The translations under genes were made by a program, and so were the position numbers. From positions 1 through 43,959 of the forward strand of contig JAITQA010000046.1 of the NCBI GenBank assembly GCA_031289145.1: a stretch of 43,959 bases of DNA, written 5' to 3'. Origin of the DNA: Dysgonamonadaceae bacterium (GTDB taxonomy: Bacteria; Bacteroidota; Bacteroidia; Bacteroidales; Azobacteroidaceae). This document shows positions 26,845-35,800 of this stretch, piece by piece (the first letter of the stretch is position 1; each line of letters begins with the position of its first letter). Under the pieces are notes generated by a model. The model was not told the origin of the DNA. It searched no databases and saw only the letters and a list, made by a program, of their open reading frames with translations.

Positions 26845-26890
26845 AAATGCCTTGACTTATTGTGTTTTGTGTAATAAGGTCAAGGCATTT
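26845..26890 (+). terminator. Strong hairpin terminator after the SusCD/lipoprotein genes
   Basis: AAATGCCTTGAC-TTATT pairs with AATAAGGTCAAGGCATTT (one bulged C) around a loop near 26862-26872, followed by GTATTTTT. It begins about 10 bases after the lipoprotein stop. It separates the binding/import genes from the enzyme genes and overlaps the longest open frame of the next gene, so that gene must start later. Confidence 0.85.
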
Positions 26891-26938
26891 GTATTTTTCA
26901 AAATTAGCTGTAATATAAAAAAACAAATTATTATCATA

Positions 26939-28378
26939 ATGAAAATGTTCTTATTTTTCACGTTTATGTGTTTGGGTTTTTTGCAACTCAATGGTAAAGA
27001 AAATATATCACAATCAAATATTTACGCTGTTCGCGAATACGGTGCGAAAGGTGATGGACAAACCGTTGATACAAAAGCCATACAAGCTGCTATTGATAAA
27101 GCGGCTGCTGAAGGAGGCGGTATTGTGCTGTTCACTCCGGGAGAATATGTTTCCGGATCTATCATTCTGAAAGATTATGTTGTTCTCCGGTTCGAAAACG
27201 GCTCAATATTATTGGGAAGCCTTACTATAAGCGATTATCCCGAAGATTTGGGCGTACTTAAAATAGGAGAGCCTTATGTATGGAGAGGTCCTTTGATTTA
27301 TGCCGAAAATGCACGGTATATCGGTATCGAAGGGAGCGGTATTATTGACGGTCGCGGAACACGTGATAATTTTCCGCCTTTCCCGCGGGAAAACCATCGT
27401 CCGGGATTGGTGCGTTTTAAAGACTGTCGGTTTGTGACGGTCAAAGAAGTGACGATGCGCAATCCCGCTTGTTGGACTTTCCATTTGCGAAACTGCGAAG
27501 ACGTCATTATCCGTGATATTCGCCTCAACAGCAACTCTAACCGTAACAATGACGGGATTGATGTCGATGGCGGAAAACGTATCAGCATCATTGGCTGCAA
27601 TATCAATTCGGAGGATGATGCCATTGTGTTGAAATCTTTTGAGCGGGAGAAAGTCTGTGACATTGTTATTGCCGATTGTATTCTGGCAAGCACTTGTTCC
27701 GCGATTAAGATCGGAACGGAAACTGTTGGCGATTTTGAAAATATCAGTATCAGTAATTGCGTTATTTACGGTTCGCGTGGAATCAATTTGTTTTCCGTGG
27801 ATGGATCGGATATCAATAATGTAACGATTACCAATATCGCGATGCGCGATACGAAAGCGGCTATACAGCTTCGACTCGGCGCCCGCTTACGTCCTTATAA
27901 TTTGCCGAAAGACCAACAATTCAGTCAGCCGGGACGACTGCGAAATATCCGGATTGCGCATGTTCATGCTGTTATTGCCCAGGATCATGCCAGTACAGGG
28001 GTTGATAACAGTCAAAATTTTATTTCTGGTGTTCCCGGTCATAACATTGAAAATATTGATTTATCCGATATTTCCATTGGTTTTTATGGCAACGGAACTG
28101 CTCAACAGGCAAAACGGGAAATTCCGGAAGAGATCAAAGCATATCCGAAAATCGGTATGTTCGGCGATTTACCGGCTTATGGATTTTATATCCGTCATGT
28201 ACAGAATATTCGTTTGTACAACATTCAGTTTCAGTTGTTAAATCCGGATTTACGTTCAGCCATTGTTTTCGATGATGTGGATGGAATCAATATAGCGGAC
28301 TGTTTGCTTCAGAATAGCAACGCTACAGCTCCTCCAATCAGTTTGAAGAATGTAAAGAATTATCATAACAAAGAGTAA
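26939..28378 (+). CDS. GH28-family polygalacturonase-like enzyme
   Basis: This 479-residue exported enzyme has a signal peptide (MKMFLFFTFMCLGFLQLNG) and a right-handed beta-helix of the GH28 type. It opens with VREYGAKGDGQTVDTKAIQAAID. Active-site segments are NNDGIDVDG (near 203-211) and SEDDAIVLKS (Asp226-Asp227). CSAIKIGTE stands at the usual GHG position and IQLRLG at the RIK position. The altered GHG/RIK sites are shared with many Bacteroidetes GH28 proteins acting on rhamnogalacturonan or pectin side chains. The frame is open from 26852, but that region is the terminator hairpin, so ATG 26939 is the start. It should hydrolyse galacturonic-acid-containing linkages. Confidence 0.9.
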   Translation: MKMFLFFTFMCLGFLQLNGKENISQSNIYAVREYGAKGDGQTVDTKAIQAAIDKAAAEGGGIVLFTPGEYVSGSIILKDYVVLRFENGSILLGSLTISDYPEDLGVLKIGEPYVWRGPLIYAENARYIGIEGSGIIDGRGTRDNFPPFPRENHRPGLVRFKDCRFVTVKEVTMRNPACWTFHLRNCEDVIIRDIRLNSNSNRNNDGIDVDGGKRISIIGCNINSEDDAIVLKSFEREKVCDIVIADCILASTCSAIKIGTETVGDFENISISNCVIYGSRGINLFSVDGSDINNVTITNIAMRDTKAAIQLRLGARLRPYNLPKDQQFSQPGRLRNIRIAHVHAVIAQDHASTGVDNSQNFISGVPGHNIENIDLSDISIGFYGNGTAQQAKREIPEEIKAYPKIGMFGDLPAYGFYIRHVQNIRLYNIQFQLLNPDLRSAIVFDDVDGINIADCLLQNSNATAPPISLKNVKNYHNKE

Positions 28379-28406
28379 TTAATCCCCATTTTTAAGTCAA
28401 TGAATA

Positions 28407-30830
28407 ATGAAAAAAAATATTTATATAATACTGATATTACCGGCATTGTTGTTTTTCTCCTGTAACAGAAAAAACGATATTTCTTCTATTCCGGAAGGGT
28501 TTGTTCTTTTCCCCGAAAGTTATAGCTATTCAGAAGGGGATTCTGTAAAAATCGGTGCATTCGAGATCATGGATCATCCTGTCACCAACCGGGAATATGC
28601 TGCTTTTGTTTCCGCTACTGCTTATCCTTGTCCCATTCATTGGGAGAACGGGAAAATACCCGAAGGGTTTGCAGACTATCCGCTTATTTATATTGACCGG
28701 GAGGATGCATACGCTTATACCCAGTGGTTAAGCGCAACGGATCACCGTGTTTATGCACTTCCCACTGTCCAGCAATTTACTGTGGCCGCTCGTGACGGCG
28801 TCACAGGCAAGTATTTTTGGGGTGATGACGAATCGTTGATTACAGATGGCCTTATCAATTACGATGCCGATAATACTCGCTCATACGAACAATGGCAACA
28901 ATACCTGAAACCGGCGAAATGGGGCATGCAAAACAAAGCAGGACTTTACGGCATGTGTGGCAATGTGTGGCAAATAACGTTGAACAATCCCGATCCGGCG
29001 GTTAGGCTGTGGGTGTTCCGTATAGAAAGAGAAACGAATATGGACAAGACGCTTTTGACCGGCGGTTCATGGGCGCGTAGTAAGGAATACCTTAAATGCG
29101 GCTATGCCGCCTATCAATCCAGTAACATTAAGTCGCCGGATGTGGGCATTCGCTTGATCAGGGAACCGGAAGGTGCAAACTGGAAAGTTATTCCGCGCAA
29201 ACTAACGGCGGTGATGACAAAAGAGGGGACAGTAGCCCTGAGTTGGGCGGTGTTGAAAACCGACTACGCTACAACCGCTTATAATATCTACCGTATGAAA
29301 TCGGCAAACAGGGATACCGATGGCGCTAAAATTAACGAACAACCGGTTACGGCTGCTTCTTTTTACATAGATACTGATCCACCGGTCGCGGGTGAGCGTT
29401 ATCAATACCGTGTGGTTCAGGTGGATGAACAGGGAAAGGAAAAACACCCTTCCGAATGGACAGGCATCACGGTCGAGCCGGGAAAATATGCCGAGGCAGT
29501 GACTTTTCGCCCTGTATACCAAAAACCCGGATTTGTTCCTGTATTCGGTGATCTGGAAGGAAGTGGAAAAGCGGGTTGTGTGATTCGTTTATCAAACGGT
29601 TGTGAAGAAATGTCGCAAGACCCCGGTTTCCCGGTACAATTGGAGGCTTTCACCTCGTATGGACGTTCACTTTGGCGTAAGGATGTTGCCCGACACGGAA
29701 ATATATACGGAAGCGCGAGTAATTGTCCGTTCAATGTATGGGATATGGATGGCGATGGGAAAGCGGAGGTGATTACACTTCTGCAAATGAGTGAAGAAAA
29801 CCATCTGGCAATTTTAGATGGATTGACCGGGAAAGTAAAATACAGCACGCTTTGGCCTAAGATGGTATCGGACAATTCACGTTCCTCTACCCGTATACAA
29901 CTGTCGGTTGGATACTTGGACGGGGAAAATCCGGCAATAATCACACAAACAGGCATTTATGAAAATGAGGTCATCACAGCATTCGATGCTCAATTGCAAC
30001 ACTTATGGACATACAACAGCTTTGGCGCTACGAACGGATCGGGAGGCCATAAGGTGGAAATAGCCGATGTGGACGGCGACGGCAAACAAGAAGTGGTTTA
30101 CGGCACAACTTGTCTCAATTGGGATGGAACTTTTCGCTGGTCTATTTACAGAAAACACCCGGACATAATTTCCATACAGGATTATGATCCGGCGCTGCCC
30201 GGCCTTGAAATATTTTACCTGGTGGAAACAAACATGCATGCCGGAGCATACTTAGTGGAGGCTAATTCAGGAAAAATTATCTGGAAAAACAACCGCGAGG
30301 ATAACGACAAATGGACGCATGGACATTATGGATGGACGGCAGATATTTGGGACGGTTCACTGGGTAAGGAATGTGTGGTCAACAGAGCGGGACACAACGA
30401 CCGGCACTATGTTGCTTTCGCCTCAAACGGGAAGATATTGCAAGAGGGTTTTCCTTTCGGGTATTCCCCGATAGAATGGAATGGCGACCCTACTCGCGAA
30501 CTGATCACCCGCGACGGTTATCTGTTGGGTAAATGGAACGGAAAAGAAATTGTCGAAGAGAAAGACATACATCCGAATCCCCGACCTAACAGTAAACTTA
30601 TTTTTGTCGCCGACATTTATGGCGATTTCAGGGACGAATTGGTGATACAAACCCAAACAGAAGATGGCAGGGAGGCCATTACGGTGATTACTGCCACCGA
30701 ATCTATCTGTAAAAAATATATTGCGCCATCCGAAGAAAGGGACTATAAATTATGGTTGGCGCGAAACAAGGGTGGGGGATACGCTTCTATTTTCGATAAT
30801 CCGTATCTGGAACCCCAAGCGAAAAATTGA
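28407..30830 (+). CDS. FGE-like domain fused to PL11-like rhamnogalacturonan lyase
   Basis: This 807-residue lipoprotein has its lipobox at LLFFSC (Cys19). Residues about 30-255 form an FGE/SUMF1-like domain: MDHPVTNREYAAFV, YALPTVQQFTVAARDG, GLYGMCGNVWQIT, LTGGSWARS and VGIRLIRE. A FN3-like domain (about 265-360) follows with VALSWAVLKTDYATTAYNIYRM. The remainder (about 365-800) resembles the beta-propeller of PL11 rhamnogalacturonan lyases, with FGDLEGSGKAG, VWDMDGDGKAEVI, IADVDGDGKQEVVYG and HYGWTADIWDG, the D-rich loops being calcium sites in that family. It likely cleaves the rhamnogalacturonan I backbone by beta-elimination, feeding the GH105 enzyme. I am sure of the PL11-like fold but not of activity. 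The N-terminal FGE-like fusion is unusual. Confidence 0.8.
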   Translation: MKKNIYIILILPALLFFSCNRKNDISSIPEGFVLFPESYSYSEGDSVKIGAFEIMDHPVTNREYAAFVSATAYPCPIHWENGKIPEGFADYPLIYIDREDAYAYTQWLSATDHRVYALPTVQQFTVAARDGVTGKYFWGDDESLITDGLINYDADNTRSYEQWQQYLKPAKWGMQNKAGLYGMCGNVWQITLNNPDPAVRLWVFRIERETNMDKTLLTGGSWARSKEYLKCGYAAYQSSNIKSPDVGIRLIREPEGANWKVIPRKLTAVMTKEGTVALSWAVLKTDYATTAYNIYRMKSANRDTDGAKINEQPVTAASFYIDTDPPVAGERYQYRVVQVDEQGKEKHPSEWTGITVEPGKYAEAVTFRPVYQKPGFVPVFGDLEGSGKAGCVIRLSNGCEEMSQDPGFPVQLEAFTSYGRSLWRKDVARHGNIYGSASNCPFNVWDMDGDGKAEVITLLQMSEENHLAILDGLTGKVKYSTLWPKMVSDNSRSSTRIQLSVGYLDGENPAIITQTGIYENEVITAFDAQLQHLWTYNSFGATNGSGGHKVEIADVDGDGKQEVVYGTTCLNWDGTFRWSIYRKHPDIISIQDYDPALPGLEIFYLVETNMHAGAYLVEANSGKIIWKNNREDNDKWTHGHYGWTADIWDGSLGKECVVNRAGHNDRHYVAFASNGKILQEGFPFGYSPIEWNGDPTRELITRDGYLLGKWNGKEIVEEKDIHPNPRPNSKLIFVADIYGDFRDELVIQTQTEDGREAITVITATESICKKYIAPSEERDYKLWLARNKGGGYASIFDNPYLEPQAKN

Positions 30831-30851
30831 TAAAAAACAAATTATGTGCAC

Positions 30852-32828
30852 ATGAAAACACTTTGTAAAAATTTCTTTTTCACAGCAATATTGTTGTCCG
30901 TATCTCTGAATCCTTTATTCGCTCAAATGCAAGTAAAACAAACATTTGCATCATGTAGTGCGTATGTGCCCTACGAAGAGCCCGGAGGAGAATGTAGCTT
31001 GTTGTATAAAAAAGCGGGAGAAATTGTTTGGAAAGAAGGCTTTCCACCCATCTACGATAGCGCAAATAAAGAATTCAGAGGAAGTCTTGTACGCCTTTCC
31101 GAAAACACCGATTATCAGGTGCAAGCGGTCGTTTCTGTAAATGGACAAAAAAGAAAAGAGTTTACCGCTGAATTTAAAACATGGAATTCGAATCCGCCAA
31201 TTGCTAAAACATTAAAAATAAGCAGTTTCAAAGAACCGTTATCCCCCGGTTATCTGATAGAAAATATACAGGGCAGCGTGGATGGCTGGATCAAAATAAC
31301 AGGCGATTGTGAAGTGCAGGCCATAGATATGCAAGAAGAATATGCCATTAAAATTTTGAATTCCCATTACGTGATAGTAGAAAATGTTACCGTGATTGGG
31401 GGCGGCAGACATGGAATACATATTCCCGGAGGTTCTTCCCAAATACGAATTCAAAATTGCAATATCTCGAAATGGGGAAGAGTGAGTAAAATCCAAAATG
31501 AAAGAGGCGTTTACACGGATGATCAGAACAAAACGATTAATTATGACGGAGGTGTACGCTTGGATAGTGTAGGGGATATTGTGGTTGAGCGGTGTTATAT
31601 TCATGATCCGAAAGCCAAGACCAATCCGTGGAAAGGAGTCATTGAAGACGGACCTTACCGGGGAACTGCTTATCAGGGAACGCACCCGGAGGGACCAAGC
31701 GGCATCTATGTCAATCAAGCTCTCGGAGGTGTTGTGGTCAGGTATAACGATATAATAGGCAGCCAAGTTCATCGCTTCAACGATCCTGTCGAAACAGCCC
31801 AAAACCGCAACAAAGACGGCGGTTTTCACCGGGATGCGGATATTTATGGGAATGTACTGGCTTTCGGACAGGACGACGGGATAGAGTTAGACGGCGGTCA
31901 ATGCAATATCCGGTTTTATGATAACCGGATAGAGCAAGTGCTTTGTGGCATCAGTACGGCTCCCAATATACAAGGCCCGTCTTATATTTTCAACAATGTA
32001 GTCTGGAATTTGGGAGATGTAACCGAAGAAGCGTCTGTTGCCGTGAAAAACGGAGGCGGCGCTACTTTTTCCTTGGGACGACAATTTCTTTTCCACAATA
32101 CCATGATTGTCTCCAAAAACGGGATGACCGGAATAGGCTACGGGCGTGATGAGAACCGGGCTATGTTCAGGGCTACTACCCGTAACAATATCTTTGTTTC
32201 CGGACAGAAGCCGCTTATCGCCGAAGACAAGCGGTTGGGATTGTCTATCGACGACAGGCATCAGTCGCCATGGAACGATTTTGATTATGACCTGATTGGC
32301 AATACAAAAACGCCGGATGGCAAAGGAATGATATTGGCTCATGTCGGCGCCGAGCCTAATGGCGTATTTGCGTTACCGGAATTTGAAGACAAGACACAGG
32401 GTGTTTTCAGTTTGAAGCAAGCTGACAAAGGAATTGACAAAGGAACCGTGATCCCCAATTTTTCCGACAGGTTTTCCGGCAATGCGCCGGATATGGGCGC
32501 TTTTGAATTTTCGTCAAGGTATGGCATTCCTTTTCGTCCGCTTGACATCAGGTCGGATAAATATTATGTAAACTTACAAGCAGGTGTATCCGATAAAATC
32601 ATTTTAGCTGTAGGTGCAATTCCCCATCCTGACCATTTCACGGTTTATCAAAGCGATGATATGACTTGGCTTGAAGTTACGCCCCGCTCCGGAGAGATTG
32701 TATCCGATTCGAGCATAACTTTCTCCCTGAAAGCAAGGCAAACGGAAAGTAAAATCAAACAGCGCGGGATGATCATCATTCGGTTGGAAAATGGAATGTC
32801 TGTCCCTGTAACCGTATGTGTTGAATAA
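30852..32828 (+). CDS. Exported right-handed parallel beta-helix protein, probable pectin-active enzyme
   Basis: This 658-residue protein has a signal peptide (to PLFAQ). An N-terminal beta-sandwich-like region (about 25-115) precedes a long parallel beta-helix (about 130-480) with ladder-type repeats such as YVIVENVTVIGGGRHGIHI, IRIQNCNIS, VVVRYNDIIG and YIFNNVVWN. GMGAFEF-like sequence (PDMGAFEFSS) closes the helix, as in many exported polysaccharide lyase-like proteins. The last about 90 residues form a beta-rich C-terminal domain. I cannot assign a CAZy family. Acidic patches (GQDDGIELDGG, KDGGFHRDAD) on the helix could be the active site. I use ATG at 30852; an in-frame GTG two codons earlier is possible. 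Position inside the locus supports a role in pectin breakdown. Confidence 0.82.
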   Translation: MKTLCKNFFFTAILLSVSLNPLFAQMQVKQTFASCSAYVPYEEPGGECSLLYKKAGEIVWKEGFPPIYDSANKEFRGSLVRLSENTDYQVQAVVSVNGQKRKEFTAEFKTWNSNPPIAKTLKISSFKEPLSPGYLIENIQGSVDGWIKITGDCEVQAIDMQEEYAIKILNSHYVIVENVTVIGGGRHGIHIPGGSSQIRIQNCNISKWGRVSKIQNERGVYTDDQNKTINYDGGVRLDSVGDIVVERCYIHDPKAKTNPWKGVIEDGPYRGTAYQGTHPEGPSGIYVNQALGGVVVRYNDIIGSQVHRFNDPVETAQNRNKDGGFHRDADIYGNVLAFGQDDGIELDGGQCNIRFYDNRIEQVLCGISTAPNIQGPSYIFNNVVWNLGDVTEEASVAVKNGGGATFSLGRQFLFHNTMIVSKNGMTGIGYGRDENRAMFRATTRNNIFVSGQKPLIAEDKRLGLSIDDRHQSPWNDFDYDLIGNTKTPDGKGMILAHVGAEPNGVFALPEFEDKTQGVFSLKQADKGIDKGTVIPNFSDRFSGNAPDMGAFEFSSRYGIPFRPLDIRSDKYYVNLQAGVSDKIILAVGAIPHPDHFTVYQSDDMTWLEVTPRSGEIVSDSSITFSLKARQTESKIKQRGMIIIRLENGMSVPVTVCVE

Positions 32829-32846
32829 CATTATTACTATATTCGT

Positions 32847-35800
32847 ATGAAACAACTTATTTTTATCATTACATTTTGTATGTTACCAGTAGTCCTGTCG
32901 GCACAGAATAATCAGCTATCTGATTTTCCCGCCGGTTCTACTCCGCAGGAAATCGGCAATCTGATGGGAAAGCGGTTTATTCAACTGAACAAGCATACAT
33001 TGTACCGTGGTACATGTATCAACTATATGGAAGTCTGTAACTGGTTAGGTGCTTTGCGGTATGCGGAGCGTGTCGGGAACCGGGAATTGATACGTCAATT
33101 ACAGGACAGGTTTGCACCTTTGTTCGCCGTAGAAAAGGCGATTGTTCCGGAACCGCTTAATGTTGATTTGGCAGTATTTGGCGCGTTACCGCTTGAATTG
33201 TATAAAATAACCGGCGACAAGCGTTATTTTGATATGGGTCTGGCTTATGCCGATGCCCAATGGACGTTGCCGACCAATGCAACGGAAGCGCAAAAGACAT
33301 GGGCGGACAAGGGTTTTTCCTGGCATACCAGGCTGTGGATCGACGACATGTACATGATCACCATTTTACAGGCTCAGGCATACAAAATAACCGGCGACCG
33401 CAAGTATATCGACCGTGCAGCGAAGGAAATGGTGGTTTATTTGGATAGTCTGCAAAAATCCAATGGTTTGTTTTACCATGCTCCGGATGTACCGTTTTTC
33501 TGGGGCAGAGGCAATGGTTGGATGGCTGCAGGTATGACGGAACTATTGAATGCACTGCCCGCAGACAACCCGGACAGGCCCCGTATCATGAAGGCTTACC
33601 TGACTATGATGGAAAACTTAAAACGTTATCAATCGCCGAGCGGCATCTGGAACCAGTTGGTGGATGCTCCCGATTGTTGGGCAGAGACATCCGGTTCAGC
33701 CATGTTTGCCTTTGCGCTGATTAGCGGCGTCAAAGCAGGATGGTTGGAAGCGTCAGTATACGGTGACGCTGCCCGGCAAGCATGGCTGATGCTGGTATCC
33801 TGTATCAATCCCGATGGCGACATAACGGATGTTTGTGTCGGCACCAATAAAAAGAACGATCGCCAATATTATTACGACCGTCCGCGGGCGACAGGCGACT
33901 ATCACGGGCAGGCAGCCATGCTCTGGTGCGCCTATGCCTTATTATCCGATACACGGAAAGAACAAAGCGTTTGGGATGTTTATGATTATGGCGCTCAAGG
34001 CGATGGGGAAATAGTAGACACCAAGGCTATTCAGGCTGCTATTGATGACTGTCATTACGCCGGTGGAGGAACAGTCTGTTTACACAACGGACGTTTCCTT
34101 TCCGGAACCATCTATCTGAAAAGTCAAGTTTCCCTGCGCATAGAAAACGGAGCAACACTCTTGGGCAGCCGGTTTCCGCAAGATTATCCGGTAATTGAAT
34201 CGAAATATCCATCTTATCATGGCCGGTACATTACGAACCGGATGCTGATTTATGCGGAAGATGCTGAAAATATTTCTATTGAAGGAGACGGAATCATCAA
34301 TGGCCGGGGCGACGAGTTTGAAAATATCAACCGGCTGGATCCATTGACGGAACGACCAAAAATCATCCATTTGAGAGGATGCAAGCAGGTGAAAATACAA
34401 GACCTTACCTTGCGTAATTCAGCTTCGTGGGTACAATCTTATTTGATGTGCGCAGATCTGCTCATCAATGGAATCACTGTAGACAGCAGGGAAAACAAAG
34501 ATATTGAAAAAGCGCGTTATGCCGATGTTCCCGGCCGGAATACCGATGGATTAGACATCGTGGATTGTCGGAATGTACGAATTGCCAACTGTTATATAAA
34601 CAGCGGGGATGATGGGATTTGCCTGAAAAGTTTTTCCCGGAATGAAGTTTGCCGGAATATTACGATTACCAATTGTGTGATTACCACCAATGCTTCAGGT
34701 ATTAAGATGGGTACGGAATCGGTGGGTGGATTTCAGGACATTTCAATTTCCAATTGCTCTATCTATGATACGCGGCTCGGAGGCATTGATGTGATGTGTG
34801 TGGACGGTGCGAAAATTGAACGGGTAATTGTGTCGAATATAACACTCCGGAATATCAAAGGGACAGCTATTTTTGTAAGACTGGGTAACCGAGGAAGGCT
34901 TCACCGGGAAAATGAGGAAACAGGTATCGGCAGTGTCAAAGATATATCCTTTCAAAATATCTATGGTTCCGGAATAGGGCGCTATGGCTGTTCTATCACG
35001 GGCATACCCGGTGCACCGGTGGAAAATGTGACGTTAAACAATATCAACCTGATATTTGAGGGAGGAAATCAACCGCTTTTATTTGAGGGGACAGCAGGAA
35101 AGCCCGTCACGGAATTGACGGCAGATAACGTCCCTGAATTTGAAGAAAAACACCCTCGAGGCGACATGTTCGGCAAACTTCCTGCTTATGGATTTTACGT
35201 CCGCCATGTCCGCAATATACGGTTCGACGGCGTCCGGTTGAACACAGCGAAGGAAGATTCGCGCCCGGCTGTTATTTTCGATGATGTAAAAGACGTAACA
35301 ACCAATGGACTCATTACCGGAACGTCAGCCGTACCTGTCAATGAAAAAGATTCACCTATAAAAGAAAATGTCAAATCTTACAGTCGCGACATTCAATTAC
35401 TTAATGTATATAACCGCAGGCCTGTTTCATTGGACGGACAATGGCAAATCATAATTGACCCGATGGAAACCGGTTATTACGATTACCGTTATAAACCCAA
35501 GCCCAATGGATTCTTTCAGAATGAAAAGGTAAAGGATAAAACGGAATTAGTGGAATATCATTTCGATTCCGGCGATCATTTAAACGTTCCCGGTGATTGG
35601 AACAGCCAGAAACAGGAATTGTTGTGGTATGAAGGCACTATTTGGTACAAAAAGGATTTTACATTCCGGAAAAATCCGGATAAGCGTGTATTTCTTTATT
35701 TCGGCGCCGTAAACTACGAAGCCAAAGTATACTTGAACGGTCAAAAATTAGGCGAACATACAGGAGGTTTTACCCCTTTCAGTTTTGAAGTAACGGACGT

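Noticed and set aside
26852-26938. Longer N-terminus for the first GH28 protein
   Set aside because: These codons are the terminator hairpin and its tail; a signal peptide starts cleanly at 26939.
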